From the NCBI RefSeq assembly GCF_011753055.1, contig NZ_VWWJ01000004.1:62001-126000 (forward strand): a stretch of DNA of 64,000 nt, read 5' to 3'. The position numbers were made by a program, and so were the translations under genes. This stretch comes from Burkholderia sp. Ax-1719. GTDB taxonomy: Bacteria; Pseudomonadota; Gammaproteobacteria; Burkholderiales; Burkholderiaceae. The notes beneath the pieces are model-generated. The model had not been told where the DNA came from and did not search any database. It worked only from the letters and a program-made list of their open reading frames with translations. Below are positions 47,082 to 56,722 of the stretch, one piece after another. Position 1 is the first letter of the stretch, and each line of letters begins with the position of its first letter.

Positions 47082-49499
47082 TCAAGCTGGCAGTACTGCC
47101 CGATATCGTGCTGCACCTGCTGCGATAGCTTCGATTTCGCTCGCGCTTACTGCGCGGCTATACAGAAAGCCTTGCGCCTGCGTGCAGCCGTTTTGCAGCA
47201 GGAAGTCTCGATGTTCTATGGTTTCGACGCCTTCGGCGATCAGTTCGAAATCGAGCGCCTTGGCCACTGCAATGACGGCGAGCGTGATAGCCTGGGTTTC
47301 GGTATCCTGACCAATCTCACGCACGAATTCGCGGTCGATCTTGAGGCGGTCGACGCGAAAGCGCTTCAGATAAGCCAGGCTCGAATAGCCCGTGCCGAAG
47401 TCGTCAATGGCGATGCGCACGCCCATCTCGCGCAACGCTGCCAGCGTGCGCGCGGCGAGGTCGGGATGGCGCATGAGCGCGCCTTCGGTCACCTCCAGTT
47501 CGAGCAATTCGGGCGCAAGCCCCGATTCGCCCAGCGCATCCTTGACCTGCGCGATCAGACTGCCGTGTTCGAGCTGCAACGGCGAAACGTTGACCGATAC
47601 GCGCGTGCGCCGCGTTGAGTCGCGATTCCATTGCGCCGCCTCGCGGCACGCTTCGCGCAGCACCCATTCGCCGATGCCGCGAATCAGCCCGGTTTCTTCC
47701 GCGATGGGAATGAACAGTGCTGGCGAGACGCTGCCGAGTTCTGCATCGGTCCAGCGCAGCAGCGCTTCGGCGCCGATCATCGCGCCCGATGCCATGTCGT
47801 ATTGCGGTTGATAGAGGACGTTCAGCGCGCCGTTTCTGAATGCCTGGCGCAGACGCGTCGACATACGCAAACGCGAGGTGGCCGCCTGGCTCAATTCGGG
47901 CCGATAAAACTGGTACTGATTGCGGCCGTTTTCTTTCGCCAGATACATGGCCGCATCGGCGTTGCGCACGAGCGTTTCGGCGTCGTCGCCATCGACGGGA
48001 TACAGGCTGATGCCGATGCTGGCTTCGATAAAAAGCTCATGGCCCAGCACCTGGATGGGCTCCGTCATGGCGCTCAGCAGCGCTTCGAGCACGGGCACGA
48101 GCAACGCTCGCGCGCCGTCGCAGACCATCATGAATTCGTCGCCGCCATAGCGCGCCACGGTGCCGCTGTCGCCGACCACGCGTTCGATGCGCCGTGCGAT
48201 ATGCGCGAGCAACGCATCGCCCACCCGATGGCCCAAGGAATCGTTGACCTCCTTGAAATTGTCGAGGTCGAGGAATACCACCGCGAGGGTCTTGCCCGTC
48301 TGCCCGGCTTGCTGCAGCGCCAGCGCGATGCATTCGTCGAAACGCTTGCGGTTCGACAGGCCGGTGAGCGCGTCGTATTCGGCGCGATGCTGCAGCTCTG
48401 CCTGAGCCGCCAGTTGCGTGGTGACGTCTTCCATCACGCACAGCGTCGCGCTGCGGTCGTCGAAATCCGTTTGCAGATGAAACACGTTCATCGAACGCAA
48501 TTCGCCGCTTTGAGTGCGATGTTCCCAGATGGCCGTGCCATTGTCCTGCGCGTGCGACGAGGCGAGCGACGCGCCGTGCAGCGCCGTTTCGTCCATGCGC
48601 AGATCGGTCAGCGTGAGATCCAGCATTTCGCTGGCGCTATAGCCCATGGCTTTCACCGCCATGTCGTTGACGGCGACGAGGCGCGAGGTGGCGTCGTCGA
48701 CGATCCAGATCGGCAAGGGATTGCGCTGGAACAGGCGCTGGTATTTCTGGCGATTGTTGTCGGCGGTGCGCAGCGCTACGCGCAGCGATTGCGTGATGCG
48801 CGCATTGCGAAACAGCAACGCAAGCAGCAGGCAGGCCGCCGCCAGGCCGGAGCCGAGCAGCAGCGCGAAGGTGCGCTGGGTGTCGCGCGACGCCTGTGCC
48901 GCGGACTTCTCCAGATGCGCGTCTTCGTCCATGCGGATTTCGCCGATCTTTTGCATGGCCTGGAAAAAGCGCGCATCGAGCTCGCCGAGCGACGGCGTTG
49001 CCACGGTCACGCTGCCGGGCGCAAGCATCGCGCGCATCGCCAGTTCGTTGCTTAGCCGGCCCAGACGATCGATCATGTCCTTCAACTCGTCGAGCAGCGC
49101 GAGACAACGCTCGCGGCCTTCGCAGGTCTGCTGCGCCGCGTTGGCGTGATCGATGAGCGCCGGCAGCGGATAGATATACGCCGCGCGCCGATAGAAAGGC
49201 CGCGTGCCGATGACGGTGTAGAGCTGTTCGTGTTCGTCGAGCAGCGTGTTCTGCAGTTCGTCGAGATTCTGCTTGACCGATTCGACGGCGTGCTGCTGCG
49301 CGAGCGCATGGCGCTGTTCATGCGCCTGCATCAAGGCGATGGCGGTATTGAGCGCGATGGCCGCAAGAATCGCGACGACGGCGACGGGCGCAACCAGTCG
49401 GGCGCGCCATGCAGCGGCCAGCCCTTCGAAAACCGGACTCCTCCTTGTCTTGGCCGTCTGTGTGTCCGTCTGTGTTTCCGTCATTGGACTGCGTGTCAT
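47082..49499 (-). CDS. Membrane-bound PAS-GGDEF-EAL cyclic-di-GMP protein
   Basis: The protein has about 805 residues. Two transmembrane helices near residues 35-58 and 217-238 enclose a periplasmic sensor loop. A PAS domain follows (about 255-370), then GGDEF with an intact GGDEF motif near residue 452, then EAL (GAEALLRW near 575, with DDFGTGYSSLAYLKRF intact). Both a cyclase and a phosphodiesterase domain look catalytically competent, so net activity is unclear. There is no RXXD inhibition site at the expected position. The start at MTRSPMTE follows GAGGGTGGGA. Confidence 0.9.
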   Translation of the reverse strand: MTRSPMTETQTDTQTAKTRRSPVFEGLAAAWRARLVAPVAVVAILAAIALNTAIALMQAHEQRHALAQQHAVESVKQNLDELQNTLLDEHEQLYTVIGTRPFYRRAAYIYPLPALIDHANAAQQTCEGRERCLALLDELKDMIDRLGRLSNELAMRAMLAPGSVTVATPSLGELDARFFQAMQKIGEIRMDEDAHLEKSAAQASRDTQRTFALLLGSGLAAACLLLALLFRNARITQSLRVALRTADNNRQKYQRLFQRNPLPIWIVDDATSRLVAVNDMAVKAMGYSASEMLDLTLTDLRMDETALHGASLASSHAQDNGTAIWEHRTQSGELRSMNVFHLQTDFDDRSATLCVMEDVTTQLAAQAELQHRAEYDALTGLSNRKRFDECIALALQQAGQTGKTLAVVFLDLDNFKEVNDSLGHRVGDALLAHIARRIERVVGDSGTVARYGGDEFMMVCDGARALLVPVLEALLSAMTEPIQVLGHELFIEASIGISLYPVDGDDAETLVRNADAAMYLAKENGRNQYQFYRPELSQAATSRLRMSTRLRQAFRNGALNVLYQPQYDMASGAMIGAEALLRWTDAELGSVSPALFIPIAEETGLIRGIGEWVLREACREAAQWNRDSTRRTRVSVNVSPLQLEHGSLIAQVKDALGESGLAPELLELEVTEGALMRHPDLAARTLAALREMGVRIAIDDFGTGYSSLAYLKRFRVDRLKIDREFVREIGQDTETQAITLAVIAVAKALDFELIAEGVETIEHRDFLLQNGCTQAQGFLYSRAVSASEIEAIAAGAARYRAVLPA

Positions 49500-49644
49500 C
49501 GTGCGTCCCACCCTCAGTGCCCAAGGAATATCGACAGATCGGCATGCAAACTTGAGGGATGTCCGACGCGGGTGAGCGGTTTTATTCGGGCTTTCATCTG
49601 GGGCGTATTACGGCAACATTGCGCTTTATTTCATCTTGTAAGTT

Positions 49645-50946
49645 CTAGCCGGTTTCGACGCGGTTGCGACCGGATTTTTTCGCCCGATAAAGCGCGCGAT
49701 CTGCGCGTTTCATCAACGCTTCCACGTCGTGCTCGCCGGCTTCGCGCGTGACAACGCCAATGCTGACCGTGAAATGAATCGGCTTGAGACGCCAGTCGTG
49801 TTCGAAATCGTGACGCTCGAAGCGCTGGCGCAGTCGCTCCGCGATGGCGTGGGCCTGCGCGGCATCGGCGCCCGGCAGCGCCGCGACGAATTCCTCGCCG
49901 CCCCAGCGGGCGAACAGGCTGGGTTCGCCGGTCTGGCTGACGCCCACGTTCGCGAGCACGCACAGCACTTCGTCGCCGACGTGGTGACCGTAGTTGTCGT
50001 TGATTTCCTTGAAGTGATCGATGTCGAGAATGAACACCGATAGCGCAGCCTGCGTGCGCTGCATCTTGTCGACGAACTCAAGGAACTCGCGGCGATTCGG
50101 CAGCCCGGTCAATGCATCCGTGACGGCCTGCTTTTTCAGGCTATCCATCAGTTGTGCGCGATCGGTGATATCGCGCACGACCGCTGTGAATTCGGTATGA
50201 CCGTCGACATCGATTTTGGATATCGCGATCTCGACCGGAATGATCGAACCGTCGCGATGCCGCCCGAATACGCTATTGCTCGCGTCCATGCGCGGCGGAC
50301 TCATCTGGCGCAGTTCCGTGAGCGGCGAATCGGCGAATTGCCGGACGTTTCTGGAATGGTGCGCGCGCACCGTTTCTGGCAGGAGGGTTTCGATGCGCTG
50401 GCCCACTATTTCGGCGGCTGAATAGCCAAACAGATTCTCCGCCGCGCGATTGAATAGCGTGATGTTGTGCGATTGATCGATCGTGACGATTGCATCGTAG
50501 GCCGAATCAACGACCGCGCGATAACGCGAAGCATGGGTGGATTGTTCAGCGACGCCACCGGGCGACGGTGGCGCGATGGCGACGGTGGTGATGAGCATTT
50601 CCAGCGGCGTCGCGCTGACGTTCGAGTTGACCACCGGCGTGAGCGAATAGCGCCAGCTTTGGGTGCTCGTATGGGCGGTGCCGACGTGTTCGGTGGCGTC
50701 TGTGGCGGTAGAGGTGAAGCACGCCTGGAGTGTGTCGTGAATGCCTGGCCACAAGGCGGGCGGCACCCGTGTTTTGAGCGGCGCCGGGAACGAGGCAAGC
50801 CCGGTTTGCTGCGTCGGCAACGGGTTGAAGAAGTGCCGGTTCGCCGCAGTAGCGATGAGCTCGCCGCGCCCGTCGCGCCGGACGATGGCGACGCCGATGG
50901 CGCTGCTTTCCACGTGTTGGAGCGATGTGAGGGGCGGTTCAGTCAT
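49645..50946 (-). CDS. PAS-GGDEF diguanylate cyclase
   Basis: The 433-residue soluble protein has an N-terminal region of about 140 residues with a degenerate PAS-like fold, a PAS domain around 140-265 (YDAIVTIDQSHNITLFNRAAENLFGY, EFTAVVRDITDR), then a GGDEF domain with GGEEF near residue 345. It should make cyclic-di-GMP when signalled by its PAS domain. It lies near the dual GGDEF/EAL protein on the same strand, so the two may act on the same local pool. Confidence 0.9.
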   Translation of the reverse strand: MTEPPLTSLQHVESSAIGVAIVRRDGRGELIATAANRHFFNPLPTQQTGLASFPAPLKTRVPPALWPGIHDTLQACFTSTATDATEHVGTAHTSTQSWRYSLTPVVNSNVSATPLEMLITTVAIAPPSPGGVAEQSTHASRYRAVVDSAYDAIVTIDQSHNITLFNRAAENLFGYSAAEIVGQRIETLLPETVRAHHSRNVRQFADSPLTELRQMSPPRMDASNSVFGRHRDGSIIPVEIAISKIDVDGHTEFTAVVRDITDRAQLMDSLKKQAVTDALTGLPNRREFLEFVDKMQRTQAALSVFILDIDHFKEINDNYGHHVGDEVLCVLANVGVSQTGEPSLFARWGGEEFVAALPGADAAQAHAIAERLRQRFERHDFEHDWRLKPIHFTVSIGVVTREAGEHDVEALMKRADRALYRAKKSGRNRVETG

Positions 50947-51087
50947 GCGCTAACCCTACAAAAGCGTTACACGGCATTCGTCAGACGTTCCTGGCGCATT
51001 GTTGCACAGCCTGGCGGCGAGCACCTTTCGGGCCTGAACGGCCTGCAAATTTATCCGCGGATTTTCTGCACCTCGTCCTTGCATTCC

Positions 51088-51113
51088 AATTAGATGATGA
51101 CTACCATCTAATT
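51088..51113. promoter_or_regulatory. Perfect 9-bp-arm palindrome upstream of TetR gene
   Basis: AATTAGATG-N8-CATCTAATT, with an eight-base centre ATGACTAC, lies about 30 bp upstream of the tetR start codon. It is AT-rich in a GC-rich setting and is a good candidate for autoregulation by the TetR protein, possibly also acting on the downstream NmrA-like gene. Confidence 0.7.
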
Positions 51114-51141
51114 AAGGTCGAACCACGGAGCGTTGCCTGTC

Positions 51142-51738
51142 ATGAGGAAGTCGAAAGTCGAAACCGCCGAAACGCATCGCCGCATCGTGGAGGTCGCGGC
51201 CGCAATGTTCCGCGCCAACGGGATTCATGCGACGGGGCTGGCCGACATCATGGCGGCAGCAGGGCTGTCGCACGGTGGCTTCTACCGTCATTTCGAATCG
51301 AAAGACCAACTGGTGGCCGAGGCTTGCGAGGCGGGCACCGCAGGCATTCTGGCGTCGCTCGAAGCGGCCGCTGGAGAGCGGGTGGGGCCGGACGGCTTTC
51401 GCGCCATTGTCGATGCCTATCTTTCTCCCGCTCATCGCGATGCCGCCGCTAGAGGTTGTCCGCTTGCCGGGATGGGCAGCGAACTCGCGCGCAGCGACGA
51501 CGGCACGCGGGCCGCGGCCTCTCGCAGCGCGGATGAGCTGATTGCGTTGCTCGCCGGGCGCATCGGCGGCACAGATGAGGGTGACGATGCGCAGCGCGAA
51601 GCGAGCCGTGCACGCGCTGTTTTCGCGCTCTCGACGATGATCGGCGCGCTGACGCTGGCGCGCATTGCGACCGATCCGCAGGCGTCCGCAGCTGTGCTGG
51701 CCGACGTTCGCCAGCAACTCGCCGCGATCGAAGTTTAA
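51142..51738 (+). CDS. TetR-family regulator
   Basis: The 198-residue regulator has an N-terminal helix-turn-helix typical of TetR (GLADIMAAAGLSHGGFYRHF, about residues 30-50). The C-terminal domain contains the short ARGCPLAGMGSELAR segment seen in TetR_C regulators linked to reductase genes. The ATG at 51142 is preferred over an upstream TTG because of ribosome-site spacing. The strong palindrome at 51088 suggests self-repression; the NmrA-like gene downstream is the likely target. Confidence 0.85.
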   Translation: MRKSKVETAETHRRIVEVAAAMFRANGIHATGLADIMAAAGLSHGGFYRHFESKDQLVAEACEAGTAGILASLEAAAGERVGPDGFRAIVDAYLSPAHRDAAARGCPLAGMGSELARSDDGTRAAASRSADELIALLAGRIGGTDEGDDAQREASRARAVFALSTMIGALTLARIATDPQASAAVLADVRQQLAAIEV

Positions 51739-51879
51739 AAGGAGGGCCAGACAGGCCCTCGTAGTTCGCTCGTAAAAGTGCATGTGCACATATTGGCGCG
51801 GAGCTATCTGGCCGGACGAAATGGCCGCGCTTGACCCACCCAATGCAGTTCCTCTGAACCCATGTAACGGAGAATCGAC

Positions 51880-52761
51880 ATGCAACAGCGCAAATACCTC
51901 ATCACCGGCGCCACGGGCAAGACCGGCGTTCATACCGTCAAGAATCTGCTCGCCGCCGGACATGCCGTGCGCGCCATGGTGCGCAAGGAAGACGCGCGCA
52001 GCGCTGCTCTGCGTGCGGCGGGCGCTGAAGTCGTGGTGGGCGATCTGCTCGATCACGATGACCTGATTCGCGCCACTTCGGGGATGACGGGGGCATATCT
52101 CTGCTACCCGGTGCGGCCCGGTTTCATTCAGGGCACCGCCTACTTCGCCGATGCCGCGCGCCGCGCCGGTCTGGAGGTGGTCGTGGAGATGTCGCAGATC
52201 TCGGCCCGCGAGGACGCGAAGAGCCACGCCGCGCGCGATCACTGGATCGCCGAACGGGTGCTCGACTGGTCGGGCGTGCCGACCATCCATATCCGGCCGA
52301 CTTTCTTTTCCGAATGGCTGATCTTCCCGTGGGTGCGCGACACCATCGTCAAGGAGGGCAAGATCGCGCTGCCTTTTGGCGAAGGGCGCCACGCGCCGAT
52401 TTCCGCCCAGGATCAGGCGCGCTTCATCGCCGCCGTGCTGATGCAGCCGCAGGGTCATATCGGCAAAGCTTATGAGCTGTGCGGGCCGGAGGAAATGGAC
52501 TATCACGGGATCGCGGACGAAGTCAGCAAGGTGATCGGCAGGAAGATCGTCTATAGTCCGGCCACGCTCGACGCATACCGGGCGCATCTGCAACACTACG
52601 ATCTGCCCGAATTCACGATCCAGCACTTCCTTGAAGTGGCCGTGGACTATCAAAATGGCGTGTTCGAGGGGAAGGATCACGTGATCGGCGAGGTAACGGG
52701 CAAGCCGCCGCAGACGGTCGCTGAATTCGTGCAGGCTTATCGCGCACTTTTTGGGGCCTGA
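51880..52761 (+). CDS. NmrA-like NAD(P)-binding protein
   Basis: The 293-residue atypical SDR (NmrA/QOR2 type) begins MQQRKYLITGATGKTGVHTV, a GXXGXXG dinucleotide-binding motif, then GDLLDHDDLIRATSG and the substrate-region HIRPTFFSEWLIFPW. The usual catalytic Tyr-Lys pair is not apparent, as in redox-sensing NmrA proteins. It follows the TetR gene on the same strand, with a 141-bp gap. It may be a quinone or aldehyde reductase, or a sensor of NADP status. Confidence 0.85.
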   Translation: MQQRKYLITGATGKTGVHTVKNLLAAGHAVRAMVRKEDARSAALRAAGAEVVVGDLLDHDDLIRATSGMTGAYLCYPVRPGFIQGTAYFADAARRAGLEVVVEMSQISAREDAKSHAARDHWIAERVLDWSGVPTIHIRPTFFSEWLIFPWVRDTIVKEGKIALPFGEGRHAPISAQDQARFIAAVLMQPQGHIGKAYELCGPEEMDYHGIADEVSKVIGRKIVYSPATLDAYRAHLQHYDLPEFTIQHFLEVAVDYQNGVFEGKDHVIGEVTGKPPQTVAEFVQAYRALFGA

Positions 52762-52971
52762 TTGATCGATAGAATGACCGGATACGGGACCAGCTGGAAC
52801 GAAAGTACTTGACGCGTTGCCAAATAGCGCGTAAGTTCAACCTGCTAATTTTCCAGCTGTGTCTGCTCATCAATTGCTGCATTTTGTGGCATTCGTTGAC
52901 CTCTCCCGCTCGATTTTTGTATTCGCCCACTCCTGGGCGCGTGTGTTTTTATTCGTTTTGAGGATTTTTTA
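52762..52971 (+). other. Long AT-richer leader of the cold-shock gene
   Basis: This 210-bp intergenic stretch separates the NmrA-like gene from cspA. It contains an AT-rich region with T-runs at its right end (TTTTTATTCGTTTTGAGGATTTTTTAG-like), in keeping with the long untranslated leaders of cspA mRNAs that act as temperature sensors. No cold box is proven. I see no other feature. Confidence 0.4.
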
Positions 52972-53175
52972 GTGGAAACCGGTACCGTCAAATGGTTTAA
53001 CGACAGCAAGGGCTTTGGCTTCATCACTCCGGACAAGGGTGGCGACGATCTGTTCGCTCACTTCTCGGAAGTGCGCGGCACGGGTTTCAAGACCCTCGCT
53101 GAAGGCCAGAAGGTCAGCTACGAAGTCAAGAAGGGCCCGAAGGGTCTTCAGGCTTCGAACATCACCCCGCTGTAA
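52972..53175 (+). CDS. Cold-shock protein, CspA type
   Basis: This 67-residue single-domain RNA/DNA chaperone has nucleic-acid motifs KGFGFI (RNP1) and DLFAHF (RNP2), with the whole protein spanning the OB fold. It starts at GTG ([19 protein letters not shown]), with GAGG several bases before it. Members melt RNA structure during cold or stress. The pairing with a second infA gene downstream is a common betaproteobacterial arrangement. Confidence 0.95.
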   Translation: METGTVKWFNDSKGFGFITPDKGGDDLFAHFSEVRGTGFKTLAEGQKVSYEVKKGPKGLQASNITPL

Positions 53176-53629
53176 GCTGTTTGCAGCGCTGCCGTCCTTG
53201 GGTTGGTTTTCGGACTGATCCCTTGGCGGCGCGAATGCTCTGTCTCATACCGTGGCAGTCGTATGCCACGCGTATCTCGTGTGCCCCGCATTGGTGTTCA
53301 CTGCGCTCGCAGACCGGACACCCTGCGGGCATGCGCGTTCGATGTTCGTCTTTGCGGATTGACTCAGGCGAACGCCGACGATCCGTGTCCCCGGTTGGCT
53401 CATCAAGAGCACGCATTGTCCTGTGCATTGGCACATTGCTTGTCGCGGTGTCGGATCGCCTGACTCTGGCGCGCCTAGGGCTACGTCGTTTCCTGCTCCC
53501 GACTGTCGCGGCTGATGCCGGCCCTCAGGGTCGCCGGTGGTGCGTCAGGATCTGGCCGATGGCGTTTGCACGGGGTCACTATCTGCGCTGCGCGTAAGCG
53601 CGGCATTGTGTATTTCAGGAGGATTGGAT
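53176..53629. other. Gene-free stretch between cspA and infA
   Basis: These 454 bp carry no convincing gene. A frame of about 138 codons starts at 53181, but it is Cys- and Arg-rich with unlikely composition and no ribosome site, so I reject it. The right end contains AGGAGG, the ribosome site of infA. Confidence 0.5.
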
Positions 53630-53890
53630 TTGGCGAAGGAAGAACTGCTTGAACTCGACGGCGTCGTCGACGAAGTGCTGCCGGACAGCAAGTATCGCGT
53701 GACGCTGGAGAATGGCGTTGTCGTGAACGCGTATGCATCGGGCCGCATGCGCAAGAACCACATCCGTATTATCGCTGGCGACCGGGTTACGCTCGAGTTG
53801 TCGGTCTACGACCTGACCAAAGGCCGTATCAACTTCCGGCACAAGGATGCGAGCGGCTCGGCTCCGCGCCCCGCCATGCGCCGCAAGTAA
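53630..53890 (+). CDS. infA: Translation initiation factor IF-1, additional copy
   Basis: The 86-residue OB-fold protein starts at TTG seven bases after AGGAGG, with a protein start of [18 protein letters not shown]. It contains the conserved [21 protein letters not shown] and [10 protein letters not shown]. The C-terminal extension [17 protein letters not shown] is longer than in the 72-residue canonical factor, typical of the extra betaproteobacterial copy near cspA. It binds the 30S A site. Confidence 0.93.
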   Translation: MAKEELLELDGVVDEVLPDSKYRVTLENGVVVNAYASGRMRKNHIRIIAGDRVTLELSVYDLTKGRINFRHKDASGSAPRPAMRRK

Positions 53891-54053
53891 AGCAGGCGTC
53901 CGGCTGGATTGCTCACGGATGCGCCCGGGCGCGCCACTCAGGTGCCGCTGCGCGCCGCGCACCGTGACCTTCAGCCTGACCGGCGCACGAAGCGGATCGC
54001 GATGATCCGCGTTGTGTGCAGGATCGTTCGCCCGTCGTTGGCCTGTGACTGTT

Positions 54054-54683
54054 TCAGGCGTTGCGGCGGATCATGATCCAGTAGGGGCTGCCCGTTATCG
54101 CCTCCCGGCAAGGCATCTCCGGTTCGAATCCCAGCCGCTGATAAAACGGCAGGCTCAGGGGATTAAACGTCTCCAGAAAGCAGGTTGCGCCGACCCGGTC
54201 GGCACGGCCTAGCGTCAATTGCAGCAGATCGTGCGCAAGCCGCCGTCCTCTCGCTGCCGGCTGTATTCCCAGAATCGACAGATACCACGCATCGTCCAGA
54301 TGCGCGGGCACGTTGTGCGCCATTGCTTCGCAGATCCCGCTGTAGTTTGCATAGCCGCGCGCGCCAAGCAGCGCTTCGAGCGCCTTGCTGCGCGCCTGAC
54401 CGTGCCGGGCGATCGCTTCGTGTCCCGCCTCGGGCGTGACCCAGATCGCTGCGCCATCGTTGCCCGCATAGTGGACTTCGCCGATGGCGCGCGCTTCCTC
54501 GATCGCCAGCTCGCAATAGCGGGCCAGCATCTGCAACCGTTGTGCTTCGTCGGCCTGCGCTTCGACTGTGACGGCCAGATAGAACGGATCTTCAATCAGA
54601 GCTAGCGCGAGTGCGCGAGACACGGCTGCGGTCGCGGCGGGATCGTAGGGCGTGGTGTGGGGCAGGGAGGCGGTGGTGCTCAT
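54054..54683 (-). CDS. GNAT-family acetyltransferase
   Basis: The protein has 209 residues. The acetyl-CoA binding region is recognisable in YLSILGIQPAARGRRLAHDLLQ, and the C-terminal segment TFNPLSLPFYQRLGFEPE is the usual GNAT end. Two adjacent ATG codons are possible starts (54683 or 54686), and neither has a clear ribosome site. The substrate is unknown. It diverges from the LysR gene at 54776, with a 92-bp gap. Confidence 0.82.
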   Translation of the reverse strand: MSTTASLPHTTPYDPAATAAVSRALALALIEDPFYLAVTVEAQADEAQRLQMLARYCELAIEEARAIGEVHYAGNDGAAIWVTPEAGHEAIARHGQARSKALEALLGARGYANYSGICEAMAHNVPAHLDDAWYLSILGIQPAARGRRLAHDLLQLTLGRADRVGATCFLETFNPLSLPFYQRLGFEPEMPCREAITGSPYWIMIRRNA

Positions 54684-54775
54684 CATTCGAGAACAAAGGC
54701 GGATTAATCGAGCCGCCATGCTACCGAAAACATCAAATGCCGGCGCTGCATTCTGTTCAGACTATACTGCAGCGC

Positions 54776-55696
54776 ATGCACGATACCTTGCGTCGACTCG
54801 ATTTGAATCTGCTGCTGGTTTTTGACGCCATTTATCGTCGGCGTAGCGTCGTTGCTGCCGCCGACGAACTGGCGATGAGCCCGTCGGCCTGCAGTCACGC
54901 TCTGGGACGCTTGCGAGATGCCTGGCATGACGAACTATTCATTCGAGCGGGTGCGGGCATGCAGCCAACGCCTCACGCCGATCTGATCGCTGAAGGTGTC
55001 GCCGAGGCGCTGGGCGTGCTGTCTGAGCGTCTGGGCGAAACCGAGCGCTTCGATCCGGCCAGCACCACGCGCACGGTCACGTTTGCGGCCACTGATTTCA
55101 CGGCGTTCGCCCTCTTGCCCGTTATCGTGAGCCGACTCGAACAGCGTGCGCCCAACCTGTGCGTCAAGGTCGTGCCGTCGGAAAGCTGCGAGGCGCAGGA
55201 CGATCTCAACGCCGGGCGCGCCGATTTCGTGCTGGGTTTCTCCGATGAATTCCATCCGCCCGCTGAAGGCATTGAAGCGCTCGACGCGGGCGAGGACGAC
55301 TATGTCGTGGTCGCGCGCAGCCGGCATCCGCGCATTCGCGCGCCGCTCACGCTGAGCGCCTATCTGGCCGAGCGTCATGTGGTGGTCGCGCCGTGGCCCG
55401 GGGAGCGCAGTGTGATCGATATGTCGCTTGCGAAGCTGGGCGTTGCGCGCAAGGTGGCTGTCGAGCTTCCCGACGTGATGGCCGCGCCGTTTATCGTGGC
55501 CAGCTCCGATCTGCTCATCACGTTCCCGCGCCGGGCGGCGCGCCAGCTCGCCGTCGCCGCGCGGCTGGCGGTCTACGACGCGCCGTTCGACACGCCGCGC
55601 TTCACCTTCCGGATCTTCTTCCAGCGTCGCAATCTGCATAGCCCGTGGCATCGCTGGATGAGAGAACAGATCAAGGCTGCGATGCAACGTCCTTAG
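54776..55696 (+). CDS. LysR-family regulator
   Basis: The 306-residue regulator has an N-terminal winged helix (LDLNLLLVFDAIYRRRSVVAA ending SPSACSHALGRLRDAW) and a two-lobe effector domain with FVLGFSDEFHP. It resembles the NodD/LinR subgroup. It is divergent from the GNAT gene and convergent with the LysR gene at 55715 (18-bp gap). The target is unknown, but the shared promoter region suggests the GNAT gene. Confidence 0.87.
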   Translation: MHDTLRRLDLNLLLVFDAIYRRRSVVAAADELAMSPSACSHALGRLRDAWHDELFIRAGAGMQPTPHADLIAEGVAEALGVLSERLGETERFDPASTTRTVTFAATDFTAFALLPVIVSRLEQRAPNLCVKVVPSESCEAQDDLNAGRADFVLGFSDEFHPPAEGIEALDAGEDDYVVVARSRHPRIRAPLTLSAYLAERHVVVAPWPGERSVIDMSLAKLGVARKVAVELPDVMAAPFIVASSDLLITFPRRAARQLAVAARLAVYDAPFDTPRFTFRIFFQRRNLHSPWHRWMREQIKAAMQRP

Positions 55697-55714
55697 ATGA
55701 GCGAACGAGGCGCG

Positions 55715-56626
55715 CTAGCCGATGCCGCGAACCCTGGCGGGAAAGCATTCGAGCAGCCAGTCGATAAAAACGCGTAGACGATGCGTCACGTAGCGGTTCT
55801 GCGGATACACCACATGAAACGGATAGGGCGGCGGCCGCCACTTCTTCAGGATTTCCACGAGCGATCCATCCTGAAGCGCCGCATTGGCCGCGTGCGCAAA
55901 GGTTTGAACAATGCCAAGCCCTGCGATGCAGGCGGCAAGATGCGCGTTGCTCTCGTTGATGCCTATGCGGTGTTCGACTTTTATTTCGCTTCGCTCGCCT
56001 TTGTGCTCGAATCGCAGGGGCACGGCTCTGCCGGTCTGCGTCGAAACATAGCCAACCAGGCGATGGCCGTTTTTCAGTTCGTCCGGATAAGCGGGCACGC
56101 CGTATTGCTTGAGATACGCGGGCGTGGCGCACGTCACCATCACGGCGTCGCCAATGCTGCGTGCGACCAGCGATGAGTTGTCGAGTTGGCCGCCGCGAAT
56201 GACACAGTCGACGTTATCGCCGATCAGATCCACTGCGCGGTCGGCGACGCCCAGATCGATGCGGATGTCCGGATAGCGGGCCATGAAATCCGGCAGCAGC
56301 GGAATCAGCACTTCCCGCGCGGTCAGCCCACCGATATCGATGCGCAGATTGCCACGCGGATTGCCGCGCGCGACGCTGAACGAAGAATCGATATCTTCGA
56401 GGTCGCGCAGCACACGCGTTGCTTTTGCATAGTAATCCTGACCTTCTGGCGTCACGGTGACTCTGCGTGTGGTGCGCTGGAGCAACTTGACGCCGAGGTG
56501 CGCCTCCAGTTCCTGCACCAGCTTGCTCATGGTGGCATTGGGCATATCCAGCGATTCCGCGGCGCGCGTAAAGCTGCCTGCCTCCACCACGCGAGCGAAT
56601 GCGCGCATTGCCAGCAACTGATCCAT
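55715..56626 (-). CDS. LysR-family regulator of the divergent SDR gene
   Basis: This 303-residue regulator of CrgA/AaeR type opens MDQLLAMRAFARVVEAGSFT with the helix-turn-helix to about residue 60. The effector domain has DCVIRGGQLDNSSLVARSIG and the C-terminal VYPQNRYVTHRLRVFIDWLL. It diverges from the SDR gene at 56834, and the AT-rich inverted repeat between them fits the classical LysR arrangement, so it is its likely regulator. Confidence 0.87.
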   Translation of the reverse strand: MDQLLAMRAFARVVEAGSFTRAAESLDMPNATMSKLVQELEAHLGVKLLQRTTRRVTVTPEGQDYYAKATRVLRDLEDIDSSFSVARGNPRGNLRIDIGGLTAREVLIPLLPDFMARYPDIRIDLGVADRAVDLIGDNVDCVIRGGQLDNSSLVARSIGDAVMVTCATPAYLKQYGVPAYPDELKNGHRLVGYVSTQTGRAVPLRFEHKGERSEIKVEHRIGINESNAHLAACIAGLGIVQTFAHAANAALQDGSLVEILKKWRPPPYPFHVVYPQNRYVTHRLRVFIDWLLECFPARVRGIG

Positions 56627-56692
56627 TGCGAAGCGGCTCCTGAAGATCGACCTGAAAAAAGCTCGGTTGATTATACATGTGTGTGGATAGTC

Positions 56693-56722
56693 ATTTATTT
56701 AATTCAATATTTATCAATAAAT
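56693..56722. promoter_or_regulatory. AT-rich inverted repeat, possible LysR site
   Basis: ATTTATT (56693-56699) and AATAAAT (56716-56722) form a 7-bp inverted repeat, 16 bases apart, in the gap between the divergent lysR and SDR genes. It is notably AT-rich for this genome. A LysR T-N11-A box inside it is plausible but not proven. Confidence 0.45.

Noticed and set aside
53181-53597. 138-codon frame between cspA and infA
   Set aside because: Cys/Arg-rich chance frame; its end overlaps the infA upstream region and there is no ribosome site.
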